From positions 35,000,931-35,064,930 of the forward strand of contig CM053326.1 of the NCBI GenBank assembly GCA_028583605.1: a stretch of DNA of 64,000 nucleotides. Direction: 5' to 3'. The position numbers and the translations under genes were made by a program. Each line of letters starts with the position of its first letter. Position 1 is the first letter of the stretch. Below are positions 12,700-23,847 of this stretch, piece after piece. This DNA comes from Dastarcus helophoroides. Its lineage: Eukaryota; Arthropoda; Insecta; Coleoptera; Bothrideridae. The notes beneath the pieces were generated by a model. The model made no database searches, had not been told where the DNA came from, and saw only the letters and a list, made by a program, of their open reading frames with translations.

Positions 12700-12739
12700 C
12701 CTGTGAAGATGATAGCTTGGCTATGGAAACGCGTTAGAG
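12700..12739 (+). ncRNA. Decayed hammerhead-like motif, copy 1b
   Basis: This is the same layout on plus, but the core's first C is G (CTGTGAAGA instead of CTCTGAAGA). The closing base of stem II is also changed (CTATGG), so the copy is probably inactive. GAAACGCGTTAGAG is intact. Confidence 0.5.
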
Positions 12740-12795
12740 TAACCTTTGTAGTGTTTTTGAATTTTTCTTTGTTTCAGGGGAATAGATTTATATTT

Positions 12796-13549
12796 AACTT
12801 CATTTTTTAACTACGTATTTTAATTAGAAACTTTGGTAAAAAACGACATTTTTTTTAAAAATCGACAAAAAATGAAGTTTTAGATAAAAACCAAAACATC
12901 AAAAAGAATTCTCAAAATTTCCACAAAAATTACACATTAATTTAAATTCCAAATATTCCCCTAAATGTCGATTATTTTTTTTTTCTTCTAGATTTTGCAT
13001 TAGACCAAATGTTATTGATGTTTTAGGTTTTTCTTAAAAACATTGAAGTGTAGACTTGTTTCCGAAGCTATCTCTTTTTTTTCTCTTCAAATTGCAACCT
13101 TTTATTAATGTTTTGAGTTTAAAGTCGAACAGTCAATAGAGTTTTCTCGTTTATATAACAATAACAATTCCAGAAGTTAAATGTAGTTTCCGGACTTCTT
13201 AGTAGGAAATAGGAAGTGTCCAAAATTTTGAGCAACAATGAACTAACTGTAAATGAACTCCAAGCCAAGCATGAATTACAAAGTTAGTTATTTTGAGGCA
13301 ATATCTCTTTTTTTTAGTCATCAAAAATATGTGGGGGTTTGACGTTTTTTTCTTTTAGTCATCAAAATGTGTAAATACATTTTATTTTACTATGACACTG
13401 GTGGTGTCAAGGTAAATTTTTTGCCCCTAGTTTGGAAAAATCATAACTGCTGATAAATCGATTCGATCAGTGATTTTGTGGGCACTGCCAAAAGTAGACT
13501 TCTTGGGGGTAAAATTGTTGAATTAAATGAGACTGTGGTGAATAAATAT
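12796..13549. other. Non-coding DNA downstream of the CRACD-like gene
   Basis: No gene or recognisable element is visible; the sequence is AT-rich with short T tracts. Confidence 0.4.
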
Positions 13550-13555
13550 TTTATT
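13550..13555 (-). terminator. Poly(A) signal of the CRACD-like gene
   Basis: A canonical AATAAA lies on the minus strand about 370 bp after the stop codon at 13927. It is the first such hexamer in the 3' direction, so 13556-13926 is the probable 3' UTR. Confidence 0.6.
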
Positions 13556-13926
13556 GCATCTGATGAACAACGTAATATCAATTATACATATCCCTAACTT
13601 TGTGTAACATACAACTTACTTAAAAGACGATTTGACCCTATAACAACTTCTCTCAAGCACCATTCTCTCAAGGCATCCTCTAAAACGACACATTCAAAAA
13701 CATTACAATAAAAAGTTAAAAAGGCACTTATGTTTAGCTAACGTATAAAATATAATACATACAGTTATACTTAATGCCAAAGTTAAAATGGCACTAACTA
13801 ATAAAAGAATTCATTTTCATAACTTTAAATACACAACACTTATCAAAAAATATATACATGTTAGCGTTAAATGCAAATCACTCGATTTGGCGCAATTACC
13901 TAATTAACGTACTTATTTACGTCAGT

Positions 13927-16475
13927 TCATGGAGTATTTTTCTTTTGCGCCTCCTGCGCCCGTTTCTCCCATTCGGCCTTCCTCTGATTAAAATTTTTCG
14001 TTTCGATGTCTTCCGAATCAGGTGACGTGCTGATTATCTCGCTGTTACCTTTCTCAACCTCGTCGTTTCTAAGATTGAGGTTCCACTGATCGACTTTCTT
14101 CTTGTCAACAGTTTTGAAAGTCTTCCTATAATTGGAATCGTTGTTTTCAGTAGGCTTTTGAACATTTAGGCTCGCAGCTCTTTGGTAAGCTAATATGGAT
14201 GGTTTCCTCAAGGTAACTTCCGCGGATTCGACAAAGTTCTCAGATTTTTGCTTTATGTTCGATTCCGTCAGCGGTTCTTTTTCCTTTACTTTGTTTTCGG
14301 TTTCTTTAGTGAAAGATTTCTTCCTCAGCGAGTTTTCTTCGGTTTTTAACGATTTGGTGTCTTCGCTTAGAGATTTTCTCTGTTCATCATCTTTAAATAT
14401 CGATTTTTTTCTTTCATTTACAGGCGACTCATGATTTTCTTTATCACTATCTCTCGTTTTATCACATTTTTCTTCCAACATCACAGTTAGTTGTTGACTT
14501 ATCACTTCGGTTTCCGAATCTTTTAATTTAAGGGACCTTCTAGCAAACACTTTCATCAGCTCCGGTTCATCATCTTTTTTCTCTTTAAGCGACTTCTTCC
14601 GAAGAATTACAGGTTCAGTGGTGAAGTTATTGTTTTTTTCTTTGGTAACGCTATTGTCTAAATTGTCCAGACTATCTTGAGATGATGATTTATCGGAGCT
14701 TTCAACCTGCTCGTTTTTTAGGGACTCCAAGCTTATTGTCCTGCTACTGTTTTGCAACGATTTCTCCCTCGTTGGCGAATCGGGAGTTATTGAAACCACC
14801 GATGATTTCCTCGACCCATTTTTCTTAAATCTAGGCTGAGGTGTCACAGGCGATGGTGGCGTTACAGCGGCAACGTTAAGTACTAGCGACGTTTTGAACG
14901 GTACTTCCACGATTTCCTCCGTTGTGTCTTTGTCTACGATTTCAACGTCTTCCGAACTAAATTTTCGTACCGGTTTCGCTTTTTCTTTGTCGGTATCAAA
15001 TTGAAAGGCGCTTTTCGGTCTAGTTTCGCTGTTGACGACCTTTGGGGAGTTGATGGTGGAAAAAATCACATTTGTAGGCGACTTTGCTTCTACTTTGTTC
15101 AGCTGCTTATTTAAAAACTCGGGAATAATCGGTTTCTGAAAACTGTCTTGATTTAAATCGCGTTTAAGTTGCTCTTTGCTCACCGAAATTTCCTTTTCTT
15201 TCACTATAATCTCTTTCGTTCCGTCTTTTTCTATAACTTCTACGTTTCTCTCGACTTGGGTAAGGGGTGAATTCTTATTAAAAACATTCACAACTGCTGT
15301 GTGTTTTGGACCACTAACAGTAACATTATTAACTTCTTCATGGTGTTCCTCTAATAGTTTTTTCTTAGTTTTTTGAAAGTATTCCTCAAATTTCTCCTCA
15401 ATGTTGTCATTTTCAGAAATGTGCATCTCGCATTTTATATCAATAATCTGTTGATTTATCTCCCGAATGTGTTCAATTTTTTTATCGGTTACCCCACATT
15501 TTTCCGTGAACGTCTTTCCATTTGGTTTTTCATCTTCTGTGAGAATTTTGACGCTATCCAAGGAAGCGGCCTTCGCTATAGACTTCCTCTTATCGCCATC
15601 ATTCGAAGCTAAATCCTCGACGCTGCCTTTCGACTCAAAACCCTGCTTAGTAGTTTTAAAACTATGGGACTTGGTGACCAGAGGCGTTCTGCTTGAATCA
15701 CTCGGTAGCTCAATCAGCGACTTGCAGGATTCTTGATCCACTTCATCCTCCCCAAGCGACAAAACGCGTTGTTGTAAACTAGACAGCCCAGCTAATTTTA
15801 TTTTATGTCTCGTTTCCTCATTCTTTTTCACCTCAAAATGCTTAGTTGTGGTTGATTTTGCGAAATGTATTTGTTCGTTTTTGACCACTGGAAGAAATTT
15901 GGGACTCCCCGGAGATTTTTGACTAGGTTCTGAAGCTTCTACATGATGCAGATGTTTAAAACGGTTCTCCAATTCAGCCTGCAGTGGCGAAGAAGACATT
16001 TTTTCGGGCGATTCACCTTCCAAATCCCTCTTAAAGACATCTGGCGACGCTGGGATATCAATTGGTAATACTCTCTGTCTGGAAGCAGCGCCTGATCTTG
16101 GAGCTGCAACAGGCCGGTTCTCCTTTTTCTCAACGGGCTTATTATAATTTATGTCGCTAATGTTGTACTCCATGTCATTCTTTTGATATTTCTCTTCGTT
16201 TTCCGCTTTGGCCTCTGCTTTCTCTTTCTCCTCTTTCATTTTTTTCTTTTTAGCGCTTCTTCTCGGGAATAATCTTTCGAAAAAAGATTTCTCCTCCTTT
16301 GCTTCTTCCTCGAGGGCGTCGTGCGATTTGCTTCCGGCGCTCGATCGCGTGCGACTTAATTTGCTTTCTTCGGAGCCAGGCGGCACTACACCGAGCGGGA
16401 GAGAAGAACATTTTAATTGTGTTTCTGTCTGTTGAGGTCGATGTGTGAGTATGCAAGAAGCGTCTGTTATGATGT
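13927..16475 (-). CDS. CRACD-like (KIAA1211 family) protein, terminal exon
   Basis: This is the last and largest exon, 848 codons plus stop, entered in phase at an ATTGCAG|AC acceptor; the preceding G completes an Asp codon. It is charged and low-complexity, as expected for the disordered part of CRACD/CRACDL proteins, which inhibit actin capping protein. Near exon residues 64-90 is SFFERLFPRR followed by a lysine/glutamate-rich run. Between about residues 550 and 790 there are many basic R-K-x-S sites (RKSSVV, LRKKSLKE, RKKSIFK, QRKSLSE, LRKKSFTK, LRKPSIL), likely kinase or 14-3-3 sites. The C-terminus is EWEKRAQEAQKKNTP. No catalytic domain is seen. The ATG at 16500 lies in the intron and is not the start, because the upstream exons splice in frame. 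Frames on the opposite strand are shadows. Family membership rests on the motif exon at 16733-16851; this exon alone would be unassignable. Confidence 0.88.
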
Positions 16476-16595
16476 CTGCAATTAAAAATACAAAAGCCAT
16501 GCTTAAGTAGCCAAAGTGGATGGATATTTTCAGCTGATAATTGTTATGGCGCGTAAATATGAAATTAGCTGAGATGACAAATTAGTGATACCTAC

Positions 16596-16677
16596 CATTT
16601 TTCAGCTTGTGATCTGGAGATACACCTCTAATAGTTTCTTCATTCACTTCTGGAGTTGTCGGTAATGCATTGGCAAG
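16596..16677 (-). CDS. CRACD-like exon before the terminal exon
   Basis: It encodes LANALPTTPEVNEETIRGVSP then DHKLKN, 27 codons plus one base. It begins after a TTTTAG acceptor and ends at G|GTAGGT. The phase (0 in, 1 out) matches both neighbours. The intron on its 3' side is 120 bp and that on its 5' side 55 bp. In vertebrate family members an acidic stretch follows the capping-protein motif at this place. Confidence 0.88.
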
Positions 16678-16732
16678 CTAAAATCGATTAAACTCATTAT
16701 AGCTGACCAAAAATCTTTCTCAGTACGTTTAC

Positions 16733-16851
16733 CTGTGGTACCCTTTTTCGTCGAGGAGCTCCATGTGTTCTTTTAGGTCTAACAGCTACTTTATGATGTG
16801 CAGCACTGTGATTTAAAGGTGTAGAGCTTCCACTTATATCAAGATCGGATT
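16733..16851 (-). CDS. CRACD-like exon with capping-protein-interaction motif
   Basis: This is the diagnostic exon. It gives ESDLDISGSSTPLNHSAAHH continuing KVAVRPKRTHGAPRRKRVPQ. The run L-N-H-S-A-A-x-H-K-x-A-V-R-P-K followed by a basic RRKR tract corresponds to the capping-protein-interaction (CPI) motif and its SAAKHKLAVKPKK core in human CRACD (KIAA1211). That motif binds the actin capping protein and reduces its activity. Splice sites are TTTTTACAG acceptor and CAG|GTAAAC donor. Phase is 1 in, 0 out. The identification is from recalled family sequence and needs an alignment. Confidence 0.9.
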
Positions 16852-16903
16852 CTGTAAAAAAATTAATTAACTAAAAGGAATAATTCATGCAAAAAAATGT
16901 TAC

Positions 16904-16973
16904 CTTGATCTGTGAATCTTTTATCATGTAATGATAATTTGGATGAATGTCTCGAGTGCTGTCCAAAAGAATC
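16904..16973 (-). CDS. CRACD-like exon, serine/histidine-rich
   Basis: It encodes DSFGQHSRHSSKLSLHDKRF then TDQ, with the last base of the exon starting the Glu codon completed by the next exon. A T-rich TTTTTTTTGCAG acceptor and AAG|GTAACA donor frame it. The 52-bp intron to the next exon is near the minimum size. It enters in phase 0 and would splice to the exon 6.8 kb upstream at 23779-23847. Confidence 0.85.
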
Positions 16974-17242
16974 CTGCAAAAAAAAAAGAATTTGTGAGCC
17001 TAAGTAAAAGAAATCTTCACAAAAATTTTATTCTGAAAATTTGCAATTCGTTTAAAATGTTTATTAAATAGAATTTGTTACAATTCACAGCGCCAATTGT
17101 CAAGATATGGAAAATTACAACCAAAAATCAATAACGACTTTTATAATTTCTATTACTTGGCAGTTTGTTATCAACTGACCAAAAGCCTTTGCTTTCTTTT
17201 GTATTAGTAAATGTACATTTAAATCGTTGAGATGCGTTAGGG
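16974..17242 (-). other. Start of the 6.8-kb intron
   Basis: This is intron of the CRACD-like gene. No element is recognised before the hAT-like end at 17243. Confidence 0.5.
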
Positions 17243-17400
17243 CAGCGGTTTTTAATTCTTTTTGGCTCTGGGGCTGGTATCATTGGTGAAAAAATTTCAT
17301 GAGACGAAAAACTTGCGAAAAAATTGCACGAACAATCTAACGAAACGAAAATAAGGCAATAAAATAACAAATATTTAATTACAAAAAAAAACAGCCGCAA
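17243..17400 (+). mobile_element. hAT-like terminal fragment
   Basis: CAGCGGTTTTTAATTCTTTT followed by TGGCTCTGGGGC closely resembles the terminal repeat of Charlie/Tip100-type hAT elements (CAGnGGTTCTCAA...TTTTTGG). Only this end is seen, and the following LINE remnant begins soon after, so it is a truncated copy. Confidence 0.5.
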
Positions 17401-17468
17401 GCCAGTGGCCGGCCGCCCTTAAATAAATTAGAATTAAAATATGCATTTTTAATGACATTTACAATACA

Positions 17469-18895
17469 GGGAACATCCCAAAAGAATGGCTCACCTCGGA
17501 ATTTATAATGTTACCAAAGAAACAGGCAGCCAAAGCATGTGGTGACTATAGAACAATTAGTCTTATGAGTCACATGTTAAAGCTGTTCCTTAAGTTTATT
17601 CATCGAATAAGATTATTATAAGATTATTCACAGAATCTGCGAAGAAAGTGTCAAACGCACAATTTGGTTTTATGAAAGGCATGGAGTACGAGAGATGCAG
17701 TTTTCTGTCTGCAAGTACTATTCCAGCGCTCCAGAGATATGAACTGTGACATTTTTGCATGTTTTGTCGAATTACCAGAAGGCGTTCGATAGAATAAAGC
17801 ACGAAAAGATGATAGAGGTCTTGAGGAATACGTGGATGGATGACAAAGATCTGAGGATCATCTGAAATCTTTACTGGAATCAGACAGCTACTATTAAAGG
17901 AAGAGCAAACTAATGCAATTACCATTCTTCGAGCAGTTAGGCAGGGATGTATTCTTTCGCCATTTATATTTAATTCTTTACTTCAGAGGAACTCTTTTAG
18001 AGAGGCCCTTGAGAATACCGATATAGGAATCCTGCTAAATGGTGAACGAATAAATAACATCCGATACGCGAATGATACTGTGGTTTTCACTGACAACCTA
18101 AACAACTTGAAAGAGCTAATGAACAAAATAAAAGATGTTAGCAGTAACTAAGGCTTAGAAATTAACAGTAGTAAAACCAAATTCATGGTAATTAGTAAAG
18201 TAAGGAGTGGAACATACGACCTAATGGTCAACAACACACAAATAGAGAGTTTCACAGCTCACCTACCTGGGAACCATGATCAATCTCGTTAGGAGTACTC
18301 ACGGGAGATCAGGTGCAGAATGGAGAAAGCAAGGACTGCCTTTAACTAAATGACTAAATTGTTTGACAGTCACTACCTCAAGATCGACATCAGAATTAGA
18401 CTCCTCCAATGCTATATTTTCTCGGGATTTTCTATGGAATGGAGTCATGGACATTAACCGAGGCAACACAAAGAAGACTGGAGGCCTTCTAAATGTGGCT
18501 TTACAGAAGGATGTTAACAATTTCATGGGTGGAAAGTGTGACCAGTAAGGACAGTGATGGAGAGAATGAAGAAGAACTTAGAAATAATGAACATCATCAA
18601 GAGAAGACAACTCGAGTACCTCGGACATATTATGAGGAACGAAACCAAGTATCGCCTACTAACGTCGGTTCTCCAAGGGAAAGTTTATGGCGAAAGAAAA
18701 CCAGGAAGAAGGAGAATATCATGGCTTAAAAACTTGAGAACGTGGTTCTCAAAAACTACTACCGAATTATTCAAAAGCAGACGTGAACAAAGTCATCATA
18801 TCCAGGATGTGCGCCAATATTCGGAACGAATAGCACTCGAAAAAGAAGAAAAGAAACAACACCTTTACTTTGGGCATTATGCAATAAGAAACTGA
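17469..18895 (+). pseudogene. LINE reverse transcriptase remnant
   Basis: Frames disrupted by several stops and shifts spell a non-LTR reverse transcriptase. The order is GDYRTISL, then FGFMKG, then IRYANDTVVFTDNLNNLKEL (the catalytic YADD box changed to YAND), then GLEINSSKTKFMVIS. The C-terminal stretch is intact from 18554 (RRQLEYLGHIMRNE, GERKPGRRRISWLKNLRTWF), a hallmark of an abundant insect LINE class. The copy is dead: the catalytic box is changed and stops are frequent. It is sense on plus, opposite to the host gene. The endonuclease part is missing. Confidence 0.85.
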
Positions 18896-18959
18896 TATTT
18901 TACCTTAAAATTAAGATGTAGTTTACTTTATTTTCTAGATGATACATGGACGATCAGTT

Positions 18960-21850
18960 AAAATTTCGAAACTGAAATTAGAATTTCAAGATTACATGCG
19001 ACATTTATAAAAGATCCAGATTTTTAATTTTATAGTCAAAATGTCAAGAAAAGAACTTGCACACCACGATCGTCGGTCGGTTTTAGGTACTTTCGAAATT
19101 TCAACTTTAACCTCACGGTTTTATTTTCACTTTTGACTTTAACCTCATGTATTCCAATTTTATGTCGAAACCTCAAAATTTGTAGAAATAGATGAATATT
19201 CGAGAGAAAAGTTACAATGTTGATAATAATACTCGAAATGAGTTTTTTTTAACAAATTTGGTTTCTTACAAATTTTAACTATTTTCTTTCTATTTCTGAA
19301 TTAAAATTTCATTTTTTTTTTTTTGAAGACTGACCGAAACTAGATTTTGGCCTAAACCGAAACTGAATTTAGGCTTCTACTCTGATTTTGGCTGAAAACG
19401 AAACCAAAAGTATACACGTACAATTAAAACAAAACAGTAAGAAGCAGTATCAACTTAAATGTTTGGATATTACTTTTTACTTTTACTACTAAATTACCTA
19501 CTTTAAGCTTTAAATTAAACTTGCATTTTTAAAAGTTTTTGAAGAGTTTAAAAATTTCGAAAGAAAAGGCAGCCAACATCTCAGATTTGAAGTACCGATA
19601 CCGAGTTTAGAAAAAGTAAATCAAACAAAAACGTTTTTAAAACTTCCACTGTTTTAAAAAAATTTAAGGTTTCGGGGGAAATTTTCATCTTCAACTTTAA
19701 AATTTTCCTTTTCTAGAAGCTTCTCAACAAAAAGTCGTAATTTTATTAGAATTTTAAGTTATCTTATTTATAAAAATTTCGTGTTAAACGCAGAATTTCA
19801 TTTATGTAAATTATAAGTCTTGCGAAATGTGAAGTTTTTTCTCGAAATATAGTGTTAAAGCACGCGTACGAGCATGAAATTTGACACAGGTGTTTCCCAC
19901 AATACGCAGGTGAGCACTGAGAAAGGATTGTTCAAAATTCAGTCTCTAAGGTGGTATTTAAAGCTGTCTATACGCGTTGAGGGTTAACGTTGTTGATGAA
20001 TGTGTCTCCTGACGAAGTTATCCAAATTTTTAATCAGAGTTCTTTTTTTTTTAATATAAACTTCGAAACATCTAAGTTTTGAACCCGAAATTTTGGCTTT
20101 AATTTGGTTTTAATTTTAAATTTAAATATCACGTAGTCATAGTTCAGAAACTGTTTTAGAACATTATCAACAAACAATAAAAATTTAAATATTTTCAAAC
20201 TGGGCCGAAAAAATGTTAAATAAAATTAATAAACATAAAATTTAATTTGGCACTTCCGATGTTTAACTTGAAATGTTGAGGAATATTTGTTTGTAGAAAT
20301 TTTGAATTTTTTTCTCGATATTTCGATGTTTCCAAGTTTTGCCTTTGAATTCAAAATTTCGAGAAAGTGTTTTGTAGAAATTTTTAATTATAGCCAAAAT
20401 ATTGCTTTGTGCTCTTTTTTTCAAAATTCCTATCCATATTTTCTTTTAAAACTTTTCCGTTGAAACTTGAAAATACAATTCGTTCAAAATTTTAAAAATT
20501 TGAAATTTAGAAAGTCAGATTCTTCAAAAAATAATGAACAAATAAATAAAATTTTCAAAAATAAGTGAATTTTTCAAAAATAAGTGAATTTTTCAAAAAT
20601 TCAAATCTTCGAGAAAAAGGTCAATATTCTCTAAAAGTTTTCAAATAGTCAAAGTTATTACAAAATATCGAAGTTTTGAAAAAAGTTTAAAATCCGAAAA
20701 TAGTTATAACTTTCAGAAAAATTTAAAATTTAATTATAAAATCTCACAATTTTTTTTAAAAGTGAAAATTTTCAAAATTAAGTTGAATATTTCAAAGTAC
20801 AGTTTATTACATAAAAGTCGAAGCATCGAGGAAAAAGTCGAAATGTTTGATAAAAAGTTTTGACTTTTTTCTAGTTTTTCTTTCTTTTTTTCTCTACTTC
20901 GAGGAAATAGTCAAAAGTTTGAAGAAAAGTGGAAATGTTTAAAAACGTGGATATTTTGGAAAACTGTAGAAGCTTTCAAAAAAACAATACTTCAACATAA
21001 TCACATTTTTAAAAAATCAAAATTTTGAAAAAACTGAAAAAAGATGAAAATTTTGTGTGAACATTTTCTAAAAATTCGAAAAATCCTGAATCTTAAAGAG
21101 AAGTGAAATTGTGGAAGGATTGAAATTCACAAAGTAAATTTAAATTGAGAAAAAATGAAAATTAAAAAAAAATGGAAAACTGAAAATTCGGATTTTTCAA
21201 AATATAAAGTAGAAATATTTTTCAAAAATATCATCATTTTCAACAAAAAGTGAAAATTTTAAGGAAAAGTGGAATTTTTTAATAAAAAAAGTTGAATTAA
21301 AAAAATCAAACATTTCAAATGAGTCATAAGTCATAAAATTAAAATTTTCATAAAGAATTCAAATGCTTTTAAAAAATCGAATTCGAAAGCAGTCAACGAT
21401 TAAATTACGGGTCGATCGAAATTTTGAAAAAGGTCCGAAATTTCTAAAAATAAGGTCGAGAATGTGCAAGTCAAAATTGGTCCAAAAACTCAAAACTTCA
21501 AAATAAAGTCAAAATACTTAAGAAAAATTGAAACATTAAAAACGAAATTTTCAAAAAGTTGAAATTTCCAAAAAAAGATATTTTTTATAAAGACGGAAAT
21601 GATCAAAAAAGTTTCCGAAAAAAATCAAAACATCGTACAATATTATACAGAAAAAGCCAGAATTTTAAAGGAATTGGAATTTTCAAAAAAAAGTCAAAAC
21701 TTCGAAATTTTCAAAATTAAGTCAACGTTTCGAGAAAAAGTTGCAATGTTGGGAGTCGAACGAGAAAATGCGAACATTTTGAAAAGAGCTGATATTTTAA
21801 AATGTCAACATTATCAAAATTATTGGAAATTTTCAGTAAAATGAATTCTT
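18960..21850. repeat. Diverged satellite-like array with strand switch
   Basis: This is intronic DNA made of degenerate copies of the AAATTTCGAC-type repeat. It is T-rich or mixed on plus up to about 20450 and clearly A-rich (AAAAAGTCGAAATTTT) from about 20500 to 21850. A patch of repeated ACCGAAACTnnATTT.GG motifs lies at 19326-19410. GC-richer GGGTTGGGTCAAAACCGGAG lies at 21893-21912, perhaps an element end. Lysine-rich reading frames here are repeat translations. Confidence 0.6.
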
Positions 21851-22182
21851 CAAATAAAAATGACCCGAGAAGGCCCCAAAATAGCCCGAAACTTGGGTTG
21901 GGTCAAAACCGGAGCCGAACCTTCGCCGGTCTCTATTTTTTTTTTTACTTTTTTTTTTTCTAGTTATATTCAGATTGTTTTGCAAAGTTTGATTTATTTT
22001 GAAGATACATAATTGGACTTTAATTTCAAAATTTCAGCTTTCCTCTCAAATGGAATTTATACACAAAATGATGAATTCTTCTTTCTCGAGTTTTTCTCAC
22101 AGTTTTGTTTTATACCAGGTCATTCAATAAGTCCGTAGGATAAGTAAAAAAAAAAACAAAATTTTGACAAAACTCGATTTTA

Positions 22183-23319
22183 TTATTCAACATAGTTGCC
22201 TTCGAGGGCGATACAACGAGTATAGCGATTTTCCAACTTTTCGATACCACTTTTATAGTATGATTTCTCTTTCTCGTCAAAATAGGCCTCAGTTTCAGCG
22301 ATTACTTCATCATTGGACTTAAATTTCTTTTCAACAAGCATTCTCTTAAGATCTGAAAAAGAAAAAGTCGCTGGGGGCTAAATCTGGAGAATACGGTGGG
22401 TGGGTAAGCAATTCGAAGCTAAATTCATTCAATTTTGCCACCGTTTTCACCGATTTGTGACACAGTGCATTGTCTTGGTGAAACAACACTTTTTTCTTTT
22501 GCAAATGTGGCCGTTTCTTTGAGATTTCAGCCTTCAATCGATCCAAAAGTGCACAGTAATAGTCGCTGTTGATGGTGGTTCCTTTTTGGAGATAGTCGAT
22601 GAATATTATTCCGTTCGCATCCCAAAATACAGAAGCCATCACCTTAACGATCAACTGTTGCATCTTTGCTCGCTTTGGATTCGGTTCGTCGACTGCTGTC
22701 CACTCAGCTGACCAAAATACAGAAGCCATCACCTTACCGGCCGACTATTGCGTCTTTGGTCGCTTTGGATTTGCTTCGTCGACTGCTGTCCACTCAGCTG
22801 ACTGTCTTTTGGATTCTGGTGTGTAATAGTGAAGCCAAGTCTCATCCATTGTCACATGTCGACGATAGAATTCCATTTTATTGTGGTTTAACTGCGCCAA
22901 ACAATCCTCTGAAGCATCCATTCGTTGCTGTTTTTGGTCGACTGTGAGCTCTCGCGGCATCCACTTTGCACAGAGCTTTCGCATACACAAATGTTCGTGT
23001 CAAATGGTAAAAACACTACCATCTGATATCTTTACAATGTCAGCTAGCTCGTGCACCTTCAATTTGTGATCATTCATAACCAATTTGTGGATTTTTTTTT
23101 GATGTTTTCTGTAATAACAGCCTCATTTGGGCGTCCACTGCGCTCTGCATCATTTGTGCTGGTAGGACCACGTTTAAATTCAGCAATCCACTTCTCTACC
23201 ATTTGTCTCGATGGAGCAGAATTCGGATAATGTTTATCAAGCCATTGTTTGGATTCCACTGTATTTTTTTTCATCAAAAAGCAATGCTTTATCAAAACTC
23301 AAAATTCACTGTTTTCCAT
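22183..23319 (-). pseudogene. Mariner transposase remnant, copy A
   Basis: This is a mariner-type cut-and-paste transposase gene read on minus from the ATG at 23319. An N-terminal helix-turn-helix part (VEKWIAEFKRG, RSGRPNEAV) is followed by a DDE domain with TMDETWLHYYTPES, FHQDNALCH and SPDLAPSDFF, the D, D and D34 positions of the family. It is inactive. Codon 7 is TGA (23301-23299). A one-base insertion lies in the A run near 23090 and a one-base deletion in the T run near 22350. A 90-bp in-frame duplication (22622-22801) repeats the stretch from SAEWTAVDE to KVMASVFW. The reading frame ends GNYVE. Confidence 0.9.
22622..22801. repeat. 90-bp tandem duplication inside mariner copy A
   Basis: Units 22622-22711 and 22712-22801 both begin CCAAAATACAGAAGCCATCA and end CCACTCAGCTGA. 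They differ at a number of positions (for example AACGATCAACTGTTGCATC versus CCGGCCGACTATTGCGTC), which is more than a recent slippage event would leave. Confidence 0.9.
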
Positions 23320-23778
23320 TTTTTTTTCAATAACAAAAGTTGCTTCACACAAAGTGCTATAACTCACGAATCAATAGTCAGATTGCTGTCAAATTTATAT
23401 ACGTATCGTTTGATGGTTAGTACTAAATAAAAATCATATGAAAAAAATTCTAGTAACGCCATCTATGTGTCACATTTTGAATGGACTGTTACAGTAGATA
23501 GAACGTTGATAAAAAATTAAATTGAGGTAGTTTCGTGTAATAAATGAAGGTAATATGCACTTCCTGTATTTTCAGAGTTGAAATTATTTAGAAAATACAT
23601 TTTATTTGAACTTGTAGCACTCCATTAGGAATAGCTACAAAATTTCTGATTAATTAATACGATTTTGAGGAAATATCGATATTCCTTTTAATTAATCTAA
23701 CTATTTAATGAAACATTTGGAAATTTACACTTTATCTTATTATTATTACTGATTACTGTAATAGTGTTGTACTCTTAC

Positions 23779-23847
23779 CTCGTCAATTTCTGAACTGCCC
23801 ATACTAAGTAAAGACCCATCGCTACAAGTACTATGCGTAGGGAGATC
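23779..23847 (-). CDS. CRACD-like internal exon
   Basis: The 69-nt exon encodes DLPTHSTCSDGSLLSMGSSE then IDE, in phase 0 at both ends. A GTTTTTCAG acceptor and GAG|GTAAGA donor frame it. The serine-rich acidic peptide fits the disordered region ahead of the capping-protein motif. It lies alone, between a 22-kb intron and a 6.8-kb intron, both full of transposons. Being a multiple of three it could be skipped without shifting the frame. Confidence 0.85.

Larger units (their letters stand above)
12493..12795 (-). mobile_element. Hammerhead-bearing element, head-to-head inverted copy
   Basis: The left end is GGTGGAACGGACTGGTCC, followed by a segment leading to GTTCCCTGAAAC and then a minus-strand hammerhead-like core. 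After a spacer of about 70 bp a second, more decayed core lies on the plus strand, followed by GTGTTTTTGAATTTTTC and TTTCAGGGG. Read on minus, the element ends GTTCCACC followed by AAAAAAATAAAG, an A-rich tail. The same unit occurs at 38950, 47202 and 49502. No protein is encoded. Confidence 0.75.
22115..23489 (-). mobile_element. Mariner element, copy A
   Basis: The element is bounded by TA on both sides (22113-22114 and 23490-23491). Ends are CCAGGTCATTCAATAAGTCC on the left and the complement of ACAGTCCATTCAAAATGTG on the right, which are imperfect inverted repeats. It is 1375 bp; without the 90-bp internal duplication it would be 1285 bp, normal for mariner. A close relative lies in the opposite orientation at 37584-38852. 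Confidence 0.92.

Noticed and set aside
14195..15736. Several plus-strand frames opposite the CRACD-like terminal exon
   Set aside because: They are antisense shadows of a long, charged, serine-rich coding exon.
16476..16500. ATG upstream of the terminal CRACD-like exon as a translation start
   Set aside because: It lies in the intron just before the ATTGCAG acceptor, and the upstream exons splice into the same frame.
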